This document shows positions 38,682-47,074 of a stretch of DNA of 64,000 bases, piece after piece; positions within the stretch are counted from its first letter, which is position 1, and every line of letters starts with the position of its first letter. The notes beneath the pieces are model-generated. The model saw only the letters and a program-made list of their open reading frames with translations. It was not told the DNA's origin and made no database searches. Source of the stretch: an uncultured Aquimarina sp. (lineage in GTDB: Bacteria > Bacteroidota > Bacteroidia > Flavobacteriales > Flavobacteriaceae); assembly GCA_947498455.1 (NCBI GenBank), contig CANMKK010000019.1:42183-106182 (forward strand), written 5' to 3'. Made by a program: the position numbers and the translations under genes.

Positions 38682-39863
38682 TTATTGATTATTGCTTAAA
38701 ATCAAGATACCTCCTGCTGATACTACTGATGTATAAATTCTAACATCATCCATATTACCATCAAATACATTACTACCAAATTGGGAACCTATCTCTACTT
38801 CTGTTTCACCACCTACACCAGTATTGATGATATCGGTTGTCCATAATGCATCTTCATTACCGTCGACATACAACCTTACAGTATCCACTCCGTCAAATAC
38901 ATGAGCTACATGATGCCACTCGCCATCGTTAATCGTTGTAACGCCATTAATACCTCCACCAGCAACTTCATAGCGAATTGTACCATTAACATCCATTACG
39001 AAAGATGCTCTACTACCTATAGCCTGTGCTCCCCAATGTGTAATGGTTTTACGAGTTGTACTGGTAGTCTTTACCCAAGCTGTTACGGTTCGTGGGTTTG
39101 TACCGTTCACACCGTTGTATCCTGAGATGGTAACAGGATTGGTTCCGTTAAACACATAAGAACCTTCACCTACAATTCCGGTATCGAAAGCTGGTGTACC
39201 AGTTGAAACTCCTGCACCTCCTATCGAACCTTCATTCAATAATCCATTCTCAAAGTTCATTCGAACCGTTAATTTTGGTTGAGCAGCCAGTATACCTATT
39301 TCTCCAGCATCCACTGCTGTATCATAAATACGCACATCATCCATATTCCCATCGAATATATTACTGCCTAATTGTGAACCTATCTCTACTTCTGTTTCAC
39401 CGCCTACACCGGTATTGATAATACCGGTTGTCCATAATGCATCTTCATTACCGTCGACATACAACCTTACAGTATCTACTCCGTCAAATACATGAGCTAC
39501 ATGATGCCATTCGCCATCGTTAATGGCTGTAACACCATTAATACCTCCACCGGCAACTTCATAACGAATTGTACCATTAACATCCATTACGAAAGATGCT
39601 CTACTACCTATGGCCTGTGCTCCCCAGTGTGTAATGGTTTTACGAGTTGTGCTGGTAGTCTTTACCCAAGCTGTTACGGTTCGTGGGTTTGTACCGTTTA
39701 CGCCGTTGTATCCTGAGATGGTAACAGGATTGGTCCCGTCAAACACATAAGAACCTTCACCTACAATTCCGGTATCGAAAACTGGTGCACCGGTCGAAAC
39801 TCCTGTACCTCCTATCGAACCTTCATTTAATAATCCATTCTCGAAGTTCATTCGAACTGTAAT
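38682..39863. repeat. 591-bp in-frame tandem duplication of a LamG domain
   Basis: Two units, about 39273-39863 and 38682-39272, are repeated with a period of 591 bases (197 codons). They stay nearly identical in DNA: blocks of over 50 bases agree without change around 38940 and 39531. The unit boundaries are approximate. Confidence 0.9.
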
Positions 39864-40268
39864 AGAGGGATCTAAAGGTTCTGATGTACTTTTAACAATA
39901 ATATACCCTTCTTTAGTGATCTCATCTGTCCCAAAGTCATTCCTTACTTTTAAGTATACCTTAAATTCGCCAGGGATTGGATACTCAACTGTTGGATTTT
40001 CCTCAGTTGATTCAGTAGGATTAGCTCCTTCGAATCGCCATGTAAATAATTTAGCGTTTCCATTAGACTGGTTTGTAAAAGTAATCGTCTCTTCTTGATC
40101 AATCTCTGTCGTTGCGGCAGAAAAGTCAGCCTGGGGCAATAACGACGGATCTACATTTGGTTCTCCCTTAAAATACCCATCATCAAAAGTACAGCTTATA
40201 GCAACGAATACGAATGCAAGTACTCCGAAGGTTTTTTTAAATTGTTTATATAATATTTGTACATCCAT
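38682..40268 (-). CDS. PKD and double LamG surface lipoprotein
   Basis: A 528-residue lipoprotein (VAISC, Cys26) placed right after SusD, where SusE/SusF-type surface glycan-binding proteins normally lie. One PKD domain covers about 47-125 (FTWRFEGANPTES). It is followed by two LamG/concanavalin-like domains, about residues 136-332 and 333-528, each with TVTAWVKTTSTTRKTITHWG and DGEWHHVAHVFDGVDTVRL. The two are nearly identical. I infer that the protein sits on the cell surface and helps capture the substrate. No enzymatic motif was seen. Confidence 0.8.
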   Translation of the reverse strand: MDVQILYKQFKKTFGVLAFVFVAISCTFDDGYFKGEPNVDPSLLPQADFSAATTEIDQEETITFTNQSNGNAKLFTWRFEGANPTESTEENPTVEYPIPGEFKVYLKVRNDFGTDEITKEGYIIVKSTSEPLDPSITVRMNFENGLLNEGSIGGTGVSTGAPVFDTGIVGEGSYVFDGTNPVTISGYNGVNGTNPRTVTAWVKTTSTTRKTITHWGAQAIGSRASFVMDVNGTIRYEVAGGGINGVTAINDGEWHHVAHVFDGVDTVRLYVDGNEDALWTTGIINTGVGGETEVEIGSQLGSNIFDGNMDDVRIYDTAVDAGEIGILAAQPKLTVRMNFENGLLNEGSIGGAGVSTGTPAFDTGIVGEGSYVFNGTNPVTISGYNGVNGTNPRTVTAWVKTTSTTRKTITHWGAQAIGSRASFVMDVNGTIRYEVAGGGINGVTTINDGEWHHVAHVFDGVDTVRLYVDGNEDALWTTDIINTGVGGETEVEIGSQFGSNVFDGNMDDVRIYTSVVSAGGILILSNNQ

Positions 40269-40317
40269 TTTATATTTTTTTAATACTTATATACTTAGTT
40301 TTCTCACAAAACTTAAA

Positions 40318-42108
40318 TTAATATCCTGGGTTTTGTTTCAATTGTGGGTTGAGTACTATTTGATCTGATGGAAGTGGATACAAATAATAATGTTCTGGCC
40401 AAACAGAAGGCACTTCTGGGATTAGTTGTACATATCCCTCAGCATCGTTGTTTTGAATTGGTATTTCAATAGTATGATCTGATTGTTTTACCCATCTTCC
40501 TAATTTTACCTGAGTGGCGTATTCCATTTTTTTCCAACGTCTCAAATCATCTCTTCTATATCCATCACCCATTAATTCAACAGCCCGTTCTCTACGTATT
40601 TCCCAAAGAACCGGATCTACACCCGGGTCTCGTAATGGATCCCAATCCCCTGTTATACTACCTAAGTCAAGAGGTGCTACTCCACCTCTAGCACGCAGTT
40701 TATTTATTGTCATCTCTGCAATATTTTGATTGAATTGCCCCACCTCAAAAGTAGCTTCTGCATAATTAAGCATTACTTCACCTATTCTAAATATCGCCAT
40801 ATCACTAACATCTCTTGATGAAACTCTCTCATTATGATCATTATATATTTTCCAGAACCTGAAACCATTTCCTGTTTGAGTTGGTGCTAACAAATCAAAG
40901 TTTGGCACCGCTCCTGTTACACGTCCTGACCAGTTTCTGTCTGGTAACTCTTTGAAAGGAAATCCCCCCGTAATAGCTTCCAAAACTGGAAAATACTCTT
41001 CGTCTGCCGGATTACCTGTAGAAGTAAAAGTTTGACCGCCATTACCATTAACACGATATGGGGGCGGTGTAATAACTAGTAATCTATCATCTCTATCTCT
41101 AAATTCGGCATATGGATCCCTATCTCCTTGATATTGAATATTCGAGGGATTTCTAACGGGCATACCGTTTTTTGTTAAGAACTTATCAACCCCTTTACGT
41201 GTAAGGTCATGTTGATTACTTGTGGAACGACTATTAGTTGACACCCAATGTGTTAATTCATCAATTACATATGCCTTATAAAGTAATATTCCTGTAACTC
41301 CTGCTAAATTCTCACTATTATATATTTGGTCATAACTTGGATGTAAATCTGGATATTTACTGATTAAATCAAGTGATGTATCAATACAAATATTTAAATA
41401 TATATCCGCGTCACCAAGATTATGATACTTTCTCCATGTTCCTTCAAATAATGCAAATCGTGACAATAGAGCTTTAGCAACATCTGAGTTTACAGTATTA
41501 GACCCATCGCCATCCTCTTTAATATTATTTACTGCAAACTGAAGATCTCTTAAAATATTTTGTGCTACTAAATCACGACTATCTCTAGGCCCATAGAGAA
41601 TATCTGTATCGTTTTCGGTTACTTCATTTTCTATCCATGGAACTCCGCCATAAGTACTGTAAAGCCTAAAAAATTCGTGAGCTCTAAAGAATAGTCCGAT
41701 ACCGCGCCAATGTGCTATTTCTGCCTCAGTCATATCAGAATCATTCAGACGATCCAACATAATATTTATACGCCTTATATTTATGTAACTATTATTCCAA
41801 AAATTTGAAGAAGAAGGTATTTGACGTGCATTCCTTAAATCTGCAGGATTTACGGATGATACTCCGCTTTGCATTAAATCACCTAACAAATCGCGATTTA
41901 CTTGCCAGATAGTACTTCTTCCATAACTTTCAAAAAAGTCATAGAACCCCCAGGCATACGTTTTTACATTATTGTAATTAGAGAAAATAGTAGCTTCTGA
42001 CAATTCGTCTTTAGGTACAAAATCTAGGTCATCATCACAAGCGAAAACCATAAAAAACAAGGTTATACTCGAAATCAAAATTGTTATTTTAGTTAAGTAT
42101 TTCATCAT
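40318..42108 (-). CDS. susD: RagB/SusD-family nutrient-uptake outer-membrane lipoprotein
   Basis: A 596-residue SusD-like surface lipoprotein, lipobox VFAC (Cys24), that caps the SusC channel and binds glycan. TPR-like helical stretches such as DVAKALLSRFALFEGTW and the C-terminal RRERAVELMGDGYRRDDLRRW (shortened in reading) are family hallmarks, ending in LYPLPSDQIVLNPQLKQNPGY. It is 14 bases downstream of susC, the standard order. The specific sugar cannot be inferred from this protein alone. Confidence 0.93.
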   Translation of the reverse strand: MMKYLTKITILISSITLFFMVFACDDDLDFVPKDELSEATIFSNYNNVKTYAWGFYDFFESYGRSTIWQVNRDLLGDLMQSGVSSVNPADLRNARQIPSSSNFWNNSYINIRRINIMLDRLNDSDMTEAEIAHWRGIGLFFRAHEFFRLYSTYGGVPWIENEVTENDTDILYGPRDSRDLVAQNILRDLQFAVNNIKEDGDGSNTVNSDVAKALLSRFALFEGTWRKYHNLGDADIYLNICIDTSLDLISKYPDLHPSYDQIYNSENLAGVTGILLYKAYVIDELTHWVSTNSRSTSNQHDLTRKGVDKFLTKNGMPVRNPSNIQYQGDRDPYAEFRDRDDRLLVITPPPYRVNGNGGQTFTSTGNPADEEYFPVLEAITGGFPFKELPDRNWSGRVTGAVPNFDLLAPTQTGNGFRFWKIYNDHNERVSSRDVSDMAIFRIGEVMLNYAEATFEVGQFNQNIAEMTINKLRARGGVAPLDLGSITGDWDPLRDPGVDPVLWEIRRERAVELMGDGYRRDDLRRWKKMEYATQVKLGRWVKQSDHTIEIPIQNNDAEGYVQLIPEVPSVWPEHYYLYPLPSDQIVLNPQLKQNPGY

Positions 42109-42122
42109 TGATTCGTTTTAAA

Positions 42123-45100
42123 TTAAAATGAAAGATTAAAACCAATAGAATATTGTGCCATTATTGGATAGCGTCTTAAAATATTCACAGAATTTTGATC
42201 TGGCTCAAGGCCAGGTGGCAATCTATCAAAAGTATGGATATTATTTCCCGCAATAAATACCCTGAAAGCATCCATGTCTATTTTATCTAAAAGCGCTTTA
42301 TTGAAGTTATACCCTATAGTGATATTTTGTATTCTTAAATAACTCTCATCACTTAAATATTTAGTTTGGATACGTTGGCTATTGCCATAATTACTATCAT
42401 TATTGCCAGCCTGGGCATTGCCATACAATCGTGGATAAAAGGCATTTTGATTATCAGGTGTCCAATAATCAAGTTGGTGTTCATAGATATGATCAAACAA
42501 AGAAGGGTAAGGAAAAATGATATCTCGATCAGAACCTGATCCTCTCCAACGATCACGTTTCCCTACACCAGTTAATACAAATGAAAGGTCGAAACCTTTA
42601 TAACCTACATTTCCATTAATTCCAAATTGATAACGTCTTGTTGTATTTCCTATAACTGTTCGGTCACCCATACCGGATTGAATAAGACCTTCACTATTAG
42701 TAATAGGATTACCATTACTGTCATACTCTACAATTAAAGTATTATTACCTGTACCAATCCAGCCATCACCATCAAGATCTCGATACTTTACATCTCCAGG
42801 ATAAGGTACAGGTGCTCCAAATATTCTTGGCACTGTTGACTTTAATTGACGATTACTTCCAGATAAATCGGCATTTAATGTACCTTCCACAAAATCATTA
42901 GCTGTATAATACCCTTCAGTCTCGTACCCCCAAATATCACCGATCTTCATCCCATTATAAAAAGTGTTATTGAGTCCTGACTGACCAATATTCATCAATA
43001 ATTCTGGATTTTCATAATTAGTAATTTCACTTTGATTATCCCAAACTCTAACACTTATACCATATGAAAAGTCTCCTTTTTTATCATTGTATCCTAATTC
43101 TACTTCCCAACCGATAGTAGAAAGGTCAGCCGCATTTTGTAAAGGTAAATCAGTCCCCAAAACTGCTGGAACTTCCCCGGCGGGTCTTAACATTCCCAAT
43201 GTTTCTCGTTCATAAATATCAAATGATGCATTAATACGATTCTTTAAAAACGCTATATCAATACCTGCATTTTTTGTTCTTACTTCTTCCCATGTAAAAT
43301 CATCACGTATCAATTGAGCTGGCAGAAAAGATGTATATCTTAATTCGGAATCTAAATTAATCCATTCAGTACTGAATGGGCTATAACCTGGAATAGTAGG
43401 ATAGTAATCATTCAAAGCTCCAGTTTGTAAGTTTGGGGTAATCTGATTTCCAATTATCCCATAAGAAACACGAGGCTTTAATAAAGATATGTAACCCACA
43501 TTCTCCATAAATGTTTCTTTTGCAACATTCCACGCAAAAGAAGCAGATGGAAGCCATACATAACGAGAATCTGATGCAAATCTAGACGAGCCATCATATC
43601 TTAAATTCGCTGTTAAAAAATAACGCTCATTAAAATTATAATTGAGTCTTCCAAAATATCCTACTACGCCCCATTCGTAAAAACTATCTGAAATATCAAA
43701 ATCTGAACCTTCAGCGAGTTCAAATGAAGGAGTTGTAGGATCTATCAACCCATTTCTTCTAGCAGAGAAAAATTTAAATCGTTCGCTCTCTCTATTAAAA
43801 CCCAATAATAAATCTGCATTATGATTTCCTTTTGCCAAATTGTACTTACCGTAGATATTAAGACCACTGTACACTCGATGGGATTGACTATTCGTCAAAC
43901 TTGTATTCTGTGCTGCCGTAGCTTCAGTAGCGGTTGGATTAAATCGAAATGTACTATAATAACGTTGACCATTATTTACTGCTTTGGTAGAGAATGAATT
44001 TTTCTGATAGGTATATTCGCCTATTAAAGTAAAATTATTAAAAGGTTTATATTCTAGTTTTTCAAAAAGACGTAGATTATCATTTTCTACAATGGTTGGG
44101 TCTGAAAATCTTACAATATTTCCTGGGCTGGCAAAAGGCAACACCTGACCGCTACCGTCGTCGAAAAACCCCGTAGGATCAAACATACGAAGTTGTAGGA
44201 CTTCATCATATCGCTGATTCGGTCTGCTTTCGCGACTAGAACGGTATTGTATATCCGAAATCGAACGAAGATTAGAGGTTATGTTGGCATTTAAATTTGT
44301 CGCTATATTAAACTTCGAGAAACTGTCTTTGTCCGTTATAATCACACCATCTTCAAATGAATATCCAAGATTTACTCTATATGCTATTTCACTACCTCCA
44401 CCACTCAAAGTTAGATTATTTACTGTAGAGTAACCAAAATTATCGATATAGTCGCCTACAATGTCTGAATCTGCTAAGGGATAAAATTGATTTTCAGAGT
44501 TTTCAAAATGTATTGGATATGTTTCTCCACTTACAGGGTCAGAAACAAGGTTTAATTGACTAGGGTTATTATCATATTGCCCTAATAATTCTATCCATCT
44601 ATCAATATTTTGCCCCGCAAAATAGTTGTTATCTCCTATAAAATCTAATGTTTCTACAAACTGTCTCGTAGTGGCTTTTTTAGGAGAATCAGTAATTCTA
44701 GACACACTTGTTATTGATGACAGGCTTATCTTCATTTTTTCATTACGCTTTGCTTGTTTTGTTGTTATTAGAACCACACCAAAAGCAGCACGTGAACCAT
44801 AAATAGCTGCAGCAGAAGCATCTTTGAGAACAGAAACAGATTCGATATCCCTTGGGTTTAAGTCGTTAATATTTCCGGGCACATTATTGATAAGTATTAA
44901 AGGGCCTCCTCCATTGATAGAGGTAAAGCCTCTAATATTTATAGAGGTTCCTGTTGAGCCTGGTTGGCCTGAAGTTGATACCACATTCAATCCAGTAGAT
45001 GCTCCCTGTAATAATTGTGCAGCATTAACAATTGGTCTTTCGCCTAATAACTTTTCAACCGCCACATTAGACAGAGAAACTGATACATTAGATTTTTTCT

Positions 45101-45437
45101 GAGTTCCAAAACCTACTACTACTACTTCGCCTAATTGAGAAGCTTCTTCCTCCATAGCTACATTGATCGTATTTCGGTTGTCTATAGGAACTTCTTTTGA
45201 AGCAAAACCAATATAACTAAAAATCAATATACCGTCGGGAGGAGCCTGAATGGTATAATTTCCATCAAAATCTGTAACAACCCCATTAAGAGTTCCTTTC
45301 AATTGCACTGTGATTGTAGGCAAGATTTGTCCTGACCCTAAATCTGTTACGGTACCCGAAACCGTAATATCTTGTGCGTTTAGTATTCCGGTAATAAAGA
45401 ATAGCACAATGCTTAGTCTTTTTAAAATTTTTCTCAT
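42123..45437 (-). CDS. susC: SusC/RagA-family TonB-linked outer-membrane receptor
   Basis: A 1104-residue TonB-dependent transporter of the SusC type. It has a signal peptide ending in LNAQ, a carboxypeptidase-regulatory-like domain (about 25-105, VSGTVTDLGSGQILPTI), the TonB-box region EVVVVGFGTQKKSNV, a plug domain with NIRGFTSINGGGPLILI and AAAIYGSRAAFGVVLITTK, and a barrel ending in YSIGFNLSF. Together with SusD it imports oligosaccharides into the periplasm, powered by the ExbB-ExbD-TonB type of complex. It is 65 bases downstream of the GH109-like gene. Confidence 0.95.
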   Translation of the reverse strand: MRKILKRLSIVLFFITGILNAQDITVSGTVTDLGSGQILPTITVQLKGTLNGVVTDFDGNYTIQAPPDGILIFSYIGFASKEVPIDNRNTINVAMEEEASQLGEVVVVGFGTQKKSNVSVSLSNVAVEKLLGERPIVNAAQLLQGASTGLNVVSTSGQPGSTGTSINIRGFTSINGGGPLILINNVPGNINDLNPRDIESVSVLKDASAAAIYGSRAAFGVVLITTKQAKRNEKMKISLSSITSVSRITDSPKKATTRQFVETLDFIGDNNYFAGQNIDRWIELLGQYDNNPSQLNLVSDPVSGETYPIHFENSENQFYPLADSDIVGDYIDNFGYSTVNNLTLSGGGSEIAYRVNLGYSFEDGVIITDKDSFSKFNIATNLNANITSNLRSISDIQYRSSRESRPNQRYDEVLQLRMFDPTGFFDDGSGQVLPFASPGNIVRFSDPTIVENDNLRLFEKLEYKPFNNFTLIGEYTYQKNSFSTKAVNNGQRYYSTFRFNPTATEATAAQNTSLTNSQSHRVYSGLNIYGKYNLAKGNHNADLLLGFNRESERFKFFSARRNGLIDPTTPSFELAEGSDFDISDSFYEWGVVGYFGRLNYNFNERYFLTANLRYDGSSRFASDSRYVWLPSASFAWNVAKETFMENVGYISLLKPRVSYGIIGNQITPNLQTGALNDYYPTIPGYSPFSTEWINLDSELRYTSFLPAQLIRDDFTWEEVRTKNAGIDIAFLKNRINASFDIYERETLGMLRPAGEVPAVLGTDLPLQNAADLSTIGWEVELGYNDKKGDFSYGISVRVWDNQSEITNYENPELLMNIGQSGLNNTFYNGMKIGDIWGYETEGYYTANDFVEGTLNADLSGSNRQLKSTVPRIFGAPVPYPGDVKYRDLDGDGWIGTGNNTLIVEYDSNGNPITNSEGLIQSGMGDRTVIGNTTRRYQFGINGNVGYKGFDLSFVLTGVGKRDRWRGSGSDRDIIFPYPSLFDHIYEHQLDYWTPDNQNAFYPRLYGNAQAGNNDSNYGNSQRIQTKYLSDESYLRIQNITIGYNFNKALLDKIDMDAFRVFIAGNNIHTFDRLPPGLEPDQNSVNILRRYPIMAQYSIGFNLSF

Positions 45438-45502
45438 ACTATAAAGGGTTATAAATGTTTGGTTATTTTAATAATACTTCTCTTATTGAAGTTCAGTACT
45501 TT

Positions 45503-46873
45503 TTAGTAGGTTTCTTTATTCCAGTTATAGGGCTTTCTTTTTATCCAATTTCCTCTAGTAAAATCAGGGAAATCTTGAGGTTCACCATTATTTTCTATTG
45601 AGCGTTCAGAAAGGGGGGTAACACAGCTCCACGCCGCTGCATCGTATGCATCCAAGGGTGGCGCTGTGTTTTGTTTTGCAGATTCTACAAAGGCATTTAT
45701 CACAAAGAAATCCATTCCTCCGTGTCCAGCTCCCTTAGCATAATCTCCATATTTTTTCCACAACGGGTGATCATATTTTTCCAGCCATGATTTCATATCT
45801 TCCCATCCATGACCTTCGCTAACATTTTCTATATGAATTCTTTTTGTATGATAATCAAATTCTGCAATACCGTTTACTCCTTGTACCCTAAAGCCTAAAG
45901 AATAAGGTCTAGGCAAATTACAGTCGTGAGTTACTATAATAGTTTCTCCTTTTGCAGTTTCAATAGTACTAGTAATGACATCTCCTTGTTTCCATTTTAA
46001 CTTTGCATTCGGATGATTCACTCCTCCTTTTGGATGCTTAACAATATAATTATGTAATCCTATTGCTTTACTTGCATGAGATGTCAACGACACAAAACGA
46101 TTTCCTCTATTGATATCTGCCATTGTTGCAATTGGCCCTAAACCATGTGTTGGATATACATCTGCATTTCTTAATAAGGAATGTTGTGTTCGCCAGCTTG
46201 CTTCAGAAATTCCTTTTGTTCCAAATTCAACCCCTCCTCCATAAGGTTTTATACCGTCATTAAATTTAACGTGCCGTAAATCATGTTGATAACCACATCT
46301 AAAATGAGCTAATTCTCCAAAAACATTTTGTTTTACCATGTTTAAAACTGCTAGCACGTCTCGCCTATAGTTTACATTCTCCAAAATCATTAGATGAGAG
46401 CCCGTTGCTTCGTGTGTATTTACCAAGTCCCAACATTCTTCTAGAGTATTAGCGGCAGATACTTCAATACCGGTAAATTTTCCAGATTTCATTGCATCTA
46501 CTGCCATTTTTGTATGCCATAGCCATGGTGTTGATATAATGACCGCATCTACCTCTTCTAATTGTAAAAGGTTTCGGTAATCATAGTCATCTTTACCAAA
46601 TACTTTAGGTTTATGTTTTCCTGTCTTCTTAATTTTTTCTAAAGCTATTTTTATTCTATTCTCATCAATATCACATATGGCTCCAATGACTACATCATTT
46701 CTGAATAGTAAATTGTTCAGATGATTTGTTCCTCTTAAACCGACACCAATTAACCCCACATTAAGCTTAGAATTATTATTTGATCTCCCAAAACCAAAAG
46801 CTATACTCGGGCTCACACAAACTCCCGCGCTTACAACTGTAGTTTTTTTTATAAAATCTCTTCTTGAATCCAT
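45503..46873 (-). CDS. GH109-like Gfo/Idh/MocA-family enzyme with Tat signal
   Basis: A 456-residue protein with a twin-arginine signal (SRRDFIKKTTVVSAG), so it should be exported folded with its cofactor. The Rossmann motif GVGLRG is at about residues 43-48, followed by DAVIISTPWLWH. The stretches ENVNYRRDVLAVLNMV, FGELAHFRCGYQHDLR, YPTHGLGPIATMADINRGNR and CENV-like spacing match glycoside hydrolase family 109. Family members studied so far are NAD-dependent alpha-N-acetylgalactosaminidases that work through oxidation at C3. Exact substrate is inferred only. As first gene of the operon it diverges from the hybrid sensor gene. Confidence 0.82.
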   Translation of the reverse strand: MDSRRDFIKKTTVVSAGVCVSPSIAFGFGRSNNNSKLNVGLIGVGLRGTNHLNNLLFRNDVVIGAICDIDENRIKIALEKIKKTGKHKPKVFGKDDYDYRNLLQLEEVDAVIISTPWLWHTKMAVDAMKSGKFTGIEVSAANTLEECWDLVNTHEATGSHLMILENVNYRRDVLAVLNMVKQNVFGELAHFRCGYQHDLRHVKFNDGIKPYGGGVEFGTKGISEASWRTQHSLLRNADVYPTHGLGPIATMADINRGNRFVSLTSHASKAIGLHNYIVKHPKGGVNHPNAKLKWKQGDVITSTIETAKGETIIVTHDCNLPRPYSLGFRVQGVNGIAEFDYHTKRIHIENVSEGHGWEDMKSWLEKYDHPLWKKYGDYAKGAGHGGMDFFVINAFVESAKQNTAPPLDAYDAAAWSCVTPLSERSIENNGEPQDFPDFTRGNWIKRKPYNWNKETY

Positions 46874-46958
46874 AAAAAATATTTCAATTTTATTTTTCTA
46901 TTTAAAAATTAACCTCAACTCTCATTACCAAAGATCATATATACTTTTCAAAATAAGG

Positions 46959-46992
46959 GGAGGTATTTTTGGCTAATACCTCCTATTTTTTT
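46959..46992 (+). promoter_or_regulatory. terminator-like hairpin in the HTCS leader
   Basis: GGAGGTATT (46959-46967) and AATACCTCC (46975-46983) form a perfect 9-base-pair stem with loop TTTGGCT, followed on the plus strand by a T run. It lies between two divergent gene starts, where no transcript should be ending. It could act as an attenuator in the leader of the hybrid sensor gene. Confidence 0.5.
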
Positions 46993-47008
46993 TGAAAATC
47001 TAATTTTA

Positions 47009-47048
47009 TGAAAAATATATCTATACTTTTTGAAAAATATACCTACCC
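47009..47048 (+). promoter_or_regulatory. two direct repeats spaced 22 bp, candidate activator site
   Basis: TGAAAAATATATCTATAC at 47009-47026 is repeated as TGAAAAATATACCTACCC at 47031-47048. The 22-base period puts both on the same face of DNA. Position in the divergent GH109/HTCS promoter suggests binding by the AraC-type domain of the HTCS protein, which usually recognises tandem direct repeats. Confidence 0.55.
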
Positions 47049-47074
47049 TATTTAAAAAGTAAAAAATCAAAAAA

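Noticed and set aside
38901..39716. Two similar 74-codon open frames on the plus strand at 38901 and 39492
   Set aside because: They are antisense shadows of the duplicated LamG domains and their similarity comes from that duplication.
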